Part shown: positions 1 through 5,679 of the stretch, piece after piece
Layout: the number at the start of each line of letters is the position of its first letter
How positions within the stretch are numbered: the stretch's first letter is position 1
DNA from: JAZGDL01 sp036477795
GTDB lineage: Bacteria > Planctomycetota > Phycisphaerae > UBA1845
Direction: 5' to 3'
Length of the DNA: 5,679 nucleotides
NCBI GenBank assembly: GCA_036477795.1
Contig: JAZGDL010000336.1
Span: 1 to 5,679, forward strand
Notes under the pieces: model-generated
Databases searched by the model: none
The model's input: only the letters and a program-made list of their open reading frames with translations
Told to the model about the DNA's origin: nothing
Program-made: the position numbers and the translations under genes

Positions 1-2
1 CG

Positions 3-875
3 GGCATCGCTTGTGGCATCAAGAACGTGGGCGTCGGCAACGGTATGCCTGATCTGGGCAAAGCGGTGTTGAAGGTCGAGGACGCCGATCGAGTCACCAT
101 TTACACCGGTTTTACGGAGATGGGGCAAGGGCATTTTACCTTTTGTATACAGGCGGCGTGTGAGGAGACTCTTCTGCCGCCGTCTGTCTTCGAGCCCGTG
201 ACCGATACCGCGGCGGACGTCGATTGCGGACAAACCACCGCCAGCCGGGCGACGGTGCTGGGCGGGCTGGCCATTCAGGACGCGGGGCGCAAGCTCAAGG
301 CCGACCTGGATTCGGGCAAGACCCTGGCTGATCTGGTCGGGCGCGAATATCGCGGCCAGTACGCTTGCACCTATACGACCAAGCTGGGGGCGGACGTTCC
401 CGATCCCAAGACGCATTTGACCTATGGCTTTGCGACACAGGTGGTGATTCTCAATGACGATGGTACGTTGAAGAAGGTGGTGGCGGCCCATGACGTCGGG
501 CGGGTGATGAATCCCACGCTCTTGGAAGGGCAGATGGAAGGGTCCATCCACATGGGTCTGGGATATGCCCTGACCGAAGATTTCGTGGTCGAGGGGTCGG
601 AGATTCGGAGCAAGGATATCAAGTCTTTGGGTGTGCTGCGGGCCCATCATATGCCGGAGATGGAGTTGATCTTCATCGAGGAGCCCGATCCGGAGACAGC
701 CTACGGATCGCGCGGCGCCGGGGAGATCGGCCTGGTGCCCACGGCGCCGGCGGTGGCGGGGGCATTGGCATCCTTTGACGGAATTCACCGCACGCGTCTG
801 CCTATGAAGGACTCCCCGGCGGCCCAGGCCATCATTAATCCCCGGTGGAAACCTGCTCAAGCGTCGATGGGCTGA
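3..875 (+). CDS. Molybdopterin-binding subunit of a xanthine dehydrogenase-family hydroxylase, probably selenium-dependent type (5' truncated)
   Basis: This is the C-terminal 290 residues of a molybdenum hydroxylase large subunit. The frame is open to the left edge, so the start and the N-terminal domains lie outside the window. Seen in the sequence: MGQG (residues 40-43 of the fragment), CGQTTASR (75-82), a GQMEG...MGLGYALTED stretch (176-193), and GSRGAGE (235-241), whose final Glu aligns with the catalytic base of the family (bovine XDH Glu1261). The wording of THLTYGFATQVVIL, AHDVGRVMNP and the C-terminal LPMKDSP recalls the selenium-dependent xanthine dehydrogenase group (E. coli XdhD-like), in which iron-sulfur and molybdopterin domains are often fused. 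That subgroup call is from memory and less certain than the family. No in-frame TGA selenocysteine codon is needed, because selenium in this group is a labile cofactor. It is followed 52 bases later by xdhC on the same strand, so the two are probably cotranscribed. Confidence 0.9.
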   Translation, partial: GIACGIKNVGVGNGMPDLGKAVLKVEDADRVTIYTGFTEMGQGHFTFCIQAACEETLLPPSVFEPVTDTAADVDCGQTTASRATVLGGLAIQDAGRKLKADLDSGKTLADLVGREYRGQYACTYTTKLGADVPDPKTHLTYGFATQVVILNDDGTLKKVVAAHDVGRVMNPTLLEGQMEGSIHMGLGYALTEDFVVEGSEIRSKDIKSLGVLRAHHMPEMELIFIEEPDPETAYGSRGAGEIGLVPTAPAVAGALASFDGIHRTRLPMKDSPAAQAIINPRWKPAQASMG

Positions 876-927
876 CCGTGTCGTACAACCCCGCGCTGGC
901 GCTTGGGGCTCGGAGCACCGCTTTGCT

Positions 928-1878
928 ATGAGCGAACTTGTTCCCGTTTTGGAGGAGTTGGTGAAAGAAGCGATGGCTGGGCGAAAGTCCGCGCTGTGTG
1001 CGGTGATCGCAACGCGCGGATCAACGCCGCAGTCGCCCGGAGCAGCCATGCTGCTGCGCTCCGATTTTACCACGCTGGGCACACTGGGGGGGGGGTGCGT
1101 TGAGGCTGAGGTGCGGCGGCGGGCCTACGAATTGCTGGAACGCAATGAATCGGCCGTCTTGGATTTCCTGCTGGACCATGATTACGGCTGGGATGACGGT
1201 CTGATCTGCGGCGGAAAAATGAACATCGGAGTGATGCCGGTGGATCAGCACGCGGATATGGAGCCGTTCCGAAAGGCGATAGAGGCCGCCCGTTCTTTCA
1301 AGCCGGCCTATGTGCCCATCATCGTGCGTGAGGAAGGTAAGCAGCTCGAGTATCGCCTCAATCTGGAGGTTCCGCCGACGCTTCTGATCGCCGGGGCGGG
1401 ACACGTGGGGCAGGCGCTGGCCAGGCTGGCGGTGGATCTGGATTTTCACGTCGTGGTGATCGATGACCGGGCTGACATCGCCTCGCGGGAGCGGTTCGGC
1501 CCCGACGTGGAGTTGATGGTCGATGACATCGCCGCAGCCCTGAAGCGTTACCCCATCGATCCGTCGTGCTATGTGGTGGTCGTCACCCGAGGCCATCAGC
1601 ACGATCACCAGGCGCTGGACGCGGTCATTCGCACCCCCGCCGGCTACATCGGGCTGATCGGCAGCAAGCGCAAAGCCCGGATGATTTTTGCAGACCTCCG
1701 GGCCGTCGGGGTTGTCCAGGAGCAGCTCGATCGCGTGCACACTCCCGTGGGTCTGCCCATAGGGGCGATTCTGGTGCCCGAAATAGCGGTGAGTATCGCC
1801 GCGCAGTTAGTTGAGGTTCGGCGACGGGACAGGTCCAAGTTGGTTGAGGGACCTTTCGAGGTCTCCTGCACGCAGTGA
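928..1878 (+). CDS. xdhC: XdhC/CoxI family molybdenum cofactor maturation protein
   Basis: A complete 316-residue protein of normal length for the family. The N-terminal XdhC/CoxI domain has GSTPQSPGAAMLL (residues 31-43), GGGCVEAEV (54-62) and LICGGKMNI (92-100). The C-terminal Rossmann-like domain starts at LLIAGAGHVG (152-161) and continues with VVIDDR (176-181), RGHQHDHQAL (221-230) and YIGLIGSKRK (240-249). In the family (shown for Rhodobacter XdhC), the protein binds molybdenum cofactor, supports its sulfuration and hands it to the apo-hydroxylase in the cytoplasm; it is not part of the finished enzyme. The ATG at 928 is chosen because the conserved N-terminal domain begins straight after it. 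A GGAG at 912-915 is a rather distant Shine-Dalgarno candidate. It lies 52 bases downstream of the plus-strand hydroxylase and converges on the minus-strand one, so it may serve either or both. A run of ten Gs lies inside the GGGC motif codons. Confidence 0.95.
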   Translation: MSELVPVLEELVKEAMAGRKSALCAVIATRGSTPQSPGAAMLLRSDFTTLGTLGGGCVEAEVRRRAYELLERNESAVLDFLLDHDYGWDDGLICGGKMNIGVMPVDQHADMEPFRKAIEAARSFKPAYVPIIVREEGKQLEYRLNLEVPPTLLIAGAGHVGQALARLAVDLDFHVVVIDDRADIASRERFGPDVELMVDDIAAALKRYPIDPSCYVVVVTRGHQHDHQALDAVIRTPAGYIGLIGSKRKARMIFADLRAVGVVQEQLDRVHTPVGLPIGAILVPEIAVSIAAQLVEVRRRDRSKLVEGPFEVSCTQ

Positions 1879-1887
1879 CGCGCTGTG

Positions 1888-2718
1888 TCATTCGCTCAGA
1901 AAATGGAAGAGCAATCGTGCGAGGACCGTTTCGCGATAAGCGGCGGTGGAGCGCATGTCGGTGATGGGGGAAATGTCTTGGGCGACGATTCTCCGGATGG
2001 ATTCGGGGTCTTGGAAGGATCGGCCGGCGTCGAGGGCCTGTTCGAGCTTGCGGCAGCGGCAGACGAAGGGGGCCACGCTGTTGACCGCGACGCGCCAACC
2101 ACGATCGTCCTTGACCACAGCGGCTCCTACCTTGCTTATAGTCTGAGCGCTGCGCGAGCCGACCTTGTGGAACCACTCGACGTCGCGCCGGCGGCGCGGG
2201 ATGCGGATGGCGGTGATGAGCTGGTCCGGCTTTCTCACGGTTTGCTTGTAACCGGTGTAGTATCGATCCAACGGCACTTCCACGGTGCCGCTGCTCGAAC
2301 GCAGGACCACGACGGCGTCGTAGGCCATCATGACGGGAACGCCGTCCGCCGCCGGCGAGCCGTTGCCGATGTTGCCCGCCCAGGTGCCGCGCGTCTGGAT
2401 CTGGATGGCCCCGACCTGGAGGGCGGCTTCGGTGAGCAGGGGGAATTCCTCCGCGATCCGGTTCGATTCGATCGTTTGCCAGTAAGTGGTCAGAGCCCCC
2501 AGCTCGAGGTGGTCGTCGGTGAAGCGGAACTCGTGCAGCTCAGCCAGGTGCCACAGGTTCAACAGCGTCAGGTCATCTTTGGGCTGATGGTGCCAGGCGA
2601 CCAGCAGGTCGGTACCGCCGGCGATGGGCGTGACCGGACCGTCCCTGCCGCTCATCATGGTGAGCGCTTCATCGACGCTCGTTGGAGACAGGACCTGCAA
2701 CTTATTGCTCTCCCTCAC
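1888..2718 (-). CDS. FAD-binding subunit of molybdenum hydroxylase (XdhB/CoxM-like)
   Basis: A 276-residue protein matching the medium, FAD-binding subunit of xanthine dehydrogenase/CO dehydrogenase-type enzymes. The two FAD contact motifs are visible: PIAGGTDLLV (residues 31-40) and TRGTWAGNIGNGSPAADG (109-126). After these come a KVGSRSAQTISKV segment (185-197), typical of the family, and a C-terminal domain with DMRSTAAYR (254-262). It takes electrons from the [2Fe-2S] subunit and passes them to NAD+ or another acceptor. A GTG start at 2718 would overlap the upstream [2Fe-2S] gene by 17 bases, but it lacks a clear Shine-Dalgarno. A TTG at 2700-2698, nine bases after a GGAG, would give a protein starting MQVLSPTS, which fits family N-termini better. 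Either start implies translational coupling. It is the last gene of the minus operon, and its stop is nine bases from the xdhC stop. Confidence 0.94.
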   Translation of the reverse strand: MRESNKLQVLSPTSVDEALTMMSGRDGPVTPIAGGTDLLVAWHHQPKDDLTLLNLWHLAELHEFRFTDDHLELGALTTYWQTIESNRIAEEFPLLTEAALQVGAIQIQTRGTWAGNIGNGSPAADGVPVMMAYDAVVVLRSSSGTVEVPLDRYYTGYKQTVRKPDQLITAIRIPRRRRDVEWFHKVGSRSAQTISKVGAAVVKDDRGWRVAVNSVAPFVCRCRKLEQALDAGRSFQDPESIRRIVAQDISPITDMRSTAAYRETVLARLLFHFLSE

Positions 2719-3163
2719 GGCCCAGGACCCGATTCACGCCGGCGATCACGCCGTCGTAGCCGGTGCAACGGCACAGGTTTCCGCTCATGAAGGCCCGGAG
2801 CGATTGCCTTTCCAGGGCATCACCGTGATCGACCAGCCAGCGGGCGGCCATCACGATGCCGGGGGTGCACGCTCCGCATTGGGAAGCACCGGCGGCGTTG
2901 AGCTGTTCGCAGAACTCCGGCTCGATGGACTCGACCGTCTCGACGGATTGGCCGGCGGCTTGAAACGCGGGGACCAGGCAGGAATTGACCGGCATCCCCT
3001 CGAGGATAACCGTGCAGGCACCGCACTCGCCTTCGCCGCATCCTTCCTTGGTGCCCGGGCAACGGCAATCGTAACGGAGCATGTCCAGCAGGCGGGCGTC
3101 CAGGGGAACCTTACATGTCGTTTCTTGGCCGTTGAGCGTGAAAGTGATCTCGATCTTATCCAT
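2702..3163 (-). CDS. [2Fe-2S] iron-sulfur subunit of molybdenum hydroxylase (CoxS-like)
   Basis: A 153-residue protein of the usual size for the small subunit. The N-terminal plant-ferredoxin-like domain carries cluster ligands Cys42, Cys47, Cys50 and Cys62 in the pattern GCGEGECGAC...C. The C-terminal all-helical domain carries Cys96 and Cys99 in QCGACTPG, then Cys131 and Cys133 in NLCRCTGY. All eight expected cysteines are present, so both clusters should form. The subunit relays electrons from the molybdenum centre to FAD in the cytoplasmic complex. The ATG at 3163 overlaps the end of the molybdopterin subunit gene by eight bases, and the sequence just upstream contains GGAGAAGGG. Its stop overlaps or abuts the FAD subunit start. 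This arrangement points to one coupled operon giving matched amounts of subunits. Confidence 0.97.
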   Translation of the reverse strand: MDKIEITFTLNGQETTCKVPLDARLLDMLRYDCRCPGTKEGCGEGECGACTVILEGMPVNSCLVPAFQAAGQSVETVESIEPEFCEQLNAAGASQCGACTPGIVMAARWLVDHGDALERQSLRAFMSGNLCRCTGYDGVIAGVNRVLGREGEQ

Positions 3164-5495
3164 CGACGCCCTTCTCCAGGTGTGCCATCAGCCGTTCGGG
3201 TGTGACGGGGATGGAGGTGATCGAGGTTCCCAGCGCGTTGCAGACCGCGTTGACCACCGCGGGGGCGGGCCCGTCCATGGGCAACTCGCCTATGCCCTTC
3301 GCCCCGGCGGGGCCGAACGTCGAAGCCCGCTCTTCGAAATAGACCCGGATCGGCGGCAGATCGCTGCACGCCGGAATAACGTAATTGGTCATCTGGTTGT
3401 TAGCCATCCCTCCGTCGGCGGTGACCACTTCTTCCAGCAACGCCCAGCCGATGCCCTGGGCCACGCCGCCCTGAATCTGCCCGGCGGCCATTACCGGATG
3501 GAGGACCTTGCCGACTTCCTGCAAAGCCACGTAGTCTTTGACGCGCACCACATAGGTGCGCAAATCAACTTCGACGTCGGCGACGTGCGTGGACCAAGAG
3601 AAGCAGGTATAGGCGTCCCCCCGGTAGGTCTCTTCGTCCCAACTGACTGAATCGGGCGTTTGATACTTCGCCCGCCCCATCAGTTCCTTGCCGGGGTTGG
3701 CCCGGTGCCAGGCGCGGATCGATTCTTGCAGGGCCGCGCCTTTGCTTGGCGACTGGTCCGCACGGCGGACCCTACACGCCAATCCGAGACGCGACCGTAA
3801 GGGAGCGGGCCCCGCACCTTGGACCTGCTCCGCCAGATTCTTGCATGCCCGTTCGACCAGCTTGCCGACCACCATGGCCGTGCGGCTGGCCACGGTCGGG
3901 CCGCTGTTGGGAACGCGTGAAGTATCCGGCACAGCCACCTGCACCTGATCCAGCGGCAAGTTGACGGCGTCGGCGGCGATCTGGGTGAGCACGGTGATAG
4001 TGCCCTGGCCCATGTCGGTGTTGGCGGTGAGCACCTCGATGCGACCGTCGGGCAGGCCTTGGACCCAGACTTCCGAAGCCAGTCGGGTCTCGCCGCTACC
4101 GGTGAAGCCGGCGCCATGATAAAAGGTTGAAAAGCCAATGCCGCGGCGGATGTAAGGATGCTCGCGATTCTGACCACGGTATTGCTCGCGGCGTTTCTTA
4201 TAGGACGCCAGTTCCAGGGCCCGGTCCATCATGTCCGCCTGATTGACGCCGTCCTTCATGACTTGGCCGGTGGCCGTTGTCTGACCGTCGATGAGCAAGT
4301 TCCGGCGACGCAATTCCGCCGGCTCCATTCCGATCCGTTGGGCGATGACGTCCATGTGGCGTTCAAGGGCGAAAAGCGTTTGCGGGGCCCCGAAGCCACG
4401 AAACGCGCCGTTGGGCGGGGTGTTGGTCAAGCGCACTTCGCCGTAGATGCGGATGTAGTCGCAGGCGTAGGGGCCGGCGGCGTGGATGACGCCGCGGCTG
4501 AGGACCACGGGCGACAGAGTGACATAGGCACCGCCGTCCAGAATGACCTCGATCTCCATGCCCAATAGGCGCCCGTCGTTGTCCACCGCGGTGCGGTGCC
4601 GCACCCGGCTGGGATGCCGCTTGGTGGTGGCAGCCATGTCCTCCTGCCGGTCGTAGATGATCTTCACCGGTCGGCCGGCTTTTTCAGCCAGCAGCGCGGC
4701 GTGGATGGCGATGATCGAGGGATAGTCCTCCTTTCCGCCGAAGCCTCCTCCGATCTCCGTTTGAACGATGCGAAAGGCTTCGGCTGGCCTTGAGAACAGA
4801 TGGGTCATCGCGTCCAGTACAAAGTAGGGACATTGCATGCCGCCGTGGATGACCAATCGGCCGTTCTCACAATGGGCTAACATGCCCTGGTTTTCCAGGT
4901 AGATGTGTTCCTGCAAGCCGGTTTCATAGAAGCCCTCGATCACGTGTGGGGCGTTGTCGAACGAGGGGACGTCACCTTTTTCGATGTTGATTTTCTTGAA
5001 GACGTTGTCGGTACCGTACTGGATCAGCTCCGGGGCAAGCGATTGATGCGGGCTGGTGACAGCCGGCAGCGGTTCGATGTCCACCGTGATGGCATCCTTG
5101 GCCCTTCGAAGCGCCGACGGTGATCGATGGGCGATGAGCAGGATGGGCTCGAATTTGTGGCGCACCTCCTCGGCGGCCAGCGCGGGCTGGTCCTTCTCGA
5201 TAAAGACAACCTCGTTAGGCCCCGGAATGTCACGGTGGTCGACGATGACGTACTCGTCCCAGGCGATGGACGGGTCGAAACGAATGCCGGTGATCTTTCC
5301 GCGTGCCACGTGGCTGCGAATGGTGGCGCCGTGCAGCACGCCCTCAACGGCCATGTCGTCGACATAGAGAGAACTGCCGCGGAGCTTGGCAAGTCCGTCC
5401 ACGCGTGGAATATCCGTGCCGATTAACAGAGTGCGCCTCCCGATGCAGGCCCGAATCCGGTCGGGTGACCTGGTCGCCCGTACAACGCCATGCAA
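3156..5495 (-). CDS. Molybdopterin-binding catalytic subunit of a three-subunit molybdenum hydroxylase (xanthine dehydrogenase-like)
   Basis: The large catalytic subunit, 779 residues if started at the TTG at 5495. Family sequence begins at IGTDIPRVDG (residues 25-34). Seen: GGGFGGKED (249-257), GAFRGFGAPQ (363-372), MGQG (495-498) and GAKGIGE (731-737). By family alignment, Glu256, Arg366 and Glu737 match bovine XDH Glu802, Arg880 and Glu1261, which bind and activate purine substrates. The CO dehydrogenase AYRCSFR loop is absent. It should hydroxylate a purine or similar heterocycle using water. The start is uncertain: TTG 5495 is the only standard start codon between an in-frame stop (5504-5502) and the conserved region, but lacks a good Shine-Dalgarno. 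A CTG at 5429-5427 sits six bases after GGGAGG, and would give a 757-residue protein starting just before the conserved part. Residues about 560-583 are coded by a palindromic repeat (3744-3818) and look foreign. First gene of the minus operon. Confidence 0.93.
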   Translation of the reverse strand: MHGVVRATRSPDRIRACIGRRTLLIGTDIPRVDGLAKLRGSSLYVDDMAVEGVLHGATIRSHVARGKITGIRFDPSIAWDEYVIVDHRDIPGPNEVVFIEKDQPALAAEEVRHKFEPILLIAHRSPSALRRAKDAITVDIEPLPAVTSPHQSLAPELIQYGTDNVFKKINIEKGDVPSFDNAPHVIEGFYETGLQEHIYLENQGMLAHCENGRLVIHGGMQCPYFVLDAMTHLFSRPAEAFRIVQTEIGGGFGGKEDYPSIIAIHAALLAEKAGRPVKIIYDRQEDMAATTKRHPSRVRHRTAVDNDGRLLGMEIEVILDGGAYVTLSPVVLSRGVIHAAGPYACDYIRIYGEVRLTNTPPNGAFRGFGAPQTLFALERHMDVIAQRIGMEPAELRRRNLLIDGQTTATGQVMKDGVNQADMMDRALELASYKKRREQYRGQNREHPYIRRGIGFSTFYHGAGFTGSGETRLASEVWVQGLPDGRIEVLTANTDMGQGTITVLTQIAADAVNLPLDQVQVAVPDTSRVPNSGPTVASRTAMVVGKLVERACKNLAEQVQGAGPAPLRSRLGLACRVRRADQSPSKGAALQESIRAWHRANPGKELMGRAKYQTPDSVSWDEETYRGDAYTCFSWSTHVADVEVDLRTYVVRVKDYVALQEVGKVLHPVMAAGQIQGGVAQGIGWALLEEVVTADGGMANNQMTNYVIPACSDLPPIRVYFEERASTFGPAGAKGIGELPMDGPAPAVVNAVCNALGTSITSIPVTPERLMAHLEKGVDG
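3744..3818. repeat. Palindromic intergenic-type repeat inside the molybdopterin subunit gene
   Basis: This GC-rich segment contains a perfect 7-bp inverted repeat, GGTCCGC-ACG-GCGGACC (3755-3771), followed by a segment including GCGACCGTAAGGGAGCGGG (3791-3809). Both parts resemble dispersed repeats I recall from planctomycete-like genomes, where they are usually intergenic. Here the segment stays open in the minus-strand gene and codes for about 25 residues rich in Arg, Ala and Leu (around residues 560-583), in a region where related proteins have a variable linker. Element edges are approximate. No second copy lies in this window, so its repeat nature rests on the palindrome and on memory. 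Confidence 0.5.
5436..5441 (-). promoter_or_regulatory. Shine-Dalgarno GGGAGG inside the annotated 5' end of the large subunit gene
   Basis: On the minus strand GGGAGG is followed by six bases and then CTG TTA ATC GGC, which codes for the start of the conserved LLIGTDIPRVDG region. The spacing is ideal for initiation at the CTG at 5429-5427. No ATG, GTG or TTG lies in frame at a useful distance. If functional, it moves the start 66 bases downstream of the TTG at 5495. Confidence 0.4.
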
Positions 5496-5520
5496 ATCCA
5501 GTCACACGGCAACTCCCACG

Positions 5521-5549
5521 ATTATACTTTTGCTCCGGCTAGCCGCAAA
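5521..5549 (-). promoter_or_regulatory. Candidate sigma70-like promoter of the minus-strand hydroxylase operon
   Basis: Read on the minus strand, a perfect -10 TATAAT lies at 5526-5521. Upstream are TTGCGG (5548-5543, 16-bp spacer) or TTTGCG (5549-5544, 17-bp spacer) as a weak -35. A transcript would start near 5514, giving a leader of about 19 bases to the TTG start or about 85 bases to the CTG start. The spacer contains the perfect 10-bp palindrome CGGCTAGCCG (5536-5545), which overlaps the -35 and could bind a regulator, although this is speculative. Confidence 0.4.
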
Positions 5550-5578
5550 CGAGGGTCCGTGACAGAATCGGCGGGTGT

Positions 5579-5651
5579 GGTGGCAGGCTGAAGGCCTGCT
5601 CTATAATAGCCGGGGGCAAGCGTAGCGCCGCCCCCGGATGACGCCGCCACC
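5579..5651. repeat. Nested hairpin repeat element
   Basis: Three inverted repeats are nested here. The outer arms are GGTGGC (5579-5584) and GCCACC (5646-5651). Inside is a hairpin GCAGGC-TGAAG-GCCTGC (5583-5599), then a hairpin with an 8-bp stem CCGGGGGC (5610-5617) and GCCCCCGG (5630-5637) around a 12-base loop. The TATAAT between the two hairpins is part of the element. It resembles dispersed palindromic repeats in planctomycete-like genomes. The second hairpin lacks a U tract, so it is not a typical terminator. Confidence 0.5.
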
Positions 5652-5659
5652 GAACCACC

Positions 5660-5676
5660 CGACCCTGAAAGGGTCG
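5660..5676. repeat. Short perfect hairpin at the window edge
   Basis: CGACCCT-GAA-AGGGTCG forms a perfect 7-bp stem with a three-base loop, eight bases after the nested hairpin element. It may be part of the same repeat cluster or the start of another unit cut off by the window edge. The intergenic stretch from 5496 to 5679 contains no convincing gene. Confidence 0.4.
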
Positions 5677-5679
5677 TAT

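Noticed and set aside
889..908. Possible hairpin (CCCC and GGGG arms with inner GCG/CGC) between the plus-strand hydroxylase and xdhC
   Set aside because: The stem is bulged and short with no U tract, in a 52-base gap within a likely operon, so it is not convincing as a terminator or riboregulator.
1021..1740. Minus-strand open frame of about 239 codons opposite xdhC
   Set aside because: It lies within a gene with strong motifs along its full length, and its translation is His/Arg/Gly-rich with no recognisable domain.
1879..1887. Bidirectional terminator between the convergent genes
   Set aside because: Only nine bases lie between the two stop codons, and no inverted repeat with a U tract is visible there.
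1885..2790. Long plus-strand open frame (about 301 codons) opposite the FAD subunit and the end of the iron-sulfur subunit
   Set aside because: It is antisense to two clearly recognisable subunits and its translation has no family features. Long antisense frames are expected in GC-rich coding DNA.
3156..5495. Carbon monoxide dehydrogenase large subunit (CoxL)
   Set aside because: The form I CoxL active-site loop AYRCSFR is absent. The equivalent site reads GAFRGFGAPQ, as in xanthine dehydrogenase-type hydroxylases.
5602..5607. TATAAT on the plus strand as a promoter -10 box
   Set aside because: It is the spacer between two hairpins of the repeat element, and no gene starts downstream within the window.

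Overview
The window carries two molybdenum hydroxylase (xanthine dehydrogenase family) loci that face each other, plus a repeat-rich intergenic stretch at the right end. The DNA is GC-rich with no tRNA, rRNA, CRISPR array or transposase. Codon use and short GC-rich palindromic repeats (around 3755-3809 and 5579-5676) resemble those I associate with Planctomycetes and related environmental genomes. That assignment comes from memory of repeat style and is inference only.

Layout: positions 3-875 (+) hold the C-terminal 290 residues of a molybdopterin-binding subunit whose start lies outside the window. Its sequence looks most like the selenium-dependent xanthine dehydrogenase group. Positions 928-1878 (+) hold a complete XdhC/CoxI-type accessory protein that matures the molybdenum cofactor. 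Only nine bases separate its stop from the stop of the opposing operon. On the minus strand, read from right to left, are a large molybdopterin subunit (5495 or about 5429 to 3156), a [2Fe-2S] subunit (3163-2702) and an FAD subunit (2718-1888). These genes overlap end to end, as in a translationally coupled operon, and make up a full three-subunit molybdenum hydroxylase. Positions 5496-5679 hold a plausible sigma70-like promoter for this operon and several hairpin repeats.

How they work together: the three-subunit enzyme would hydroxylate a purine or another N-heterocycle at the molybdenum centre. Electrons would pass through two [2Fe-2S] clusters to FAD and then to NAD+ or another acceptor. 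The residues equivalent to bovine XDH Glu802, Arg880 and Glu1261 are all present, which favours a purine-type hydroxylase over a CO dehydrogenase. The XdhC protein probably supplies sulfurated (or otherwise matured) cofactor to the plus-strand enzyme and possibly to both. The whole region reads as a purine or heterocycle oxidation locus.

The least ordinary features are a palindromic repeat that appears to sit in frame inside the molybdopterin subunit gene, a possible CTG start for that gene, a run of ten Gs in a conserved motif of xdhC, and the nested hairpins at the right edge. I did not find a clearly new system.
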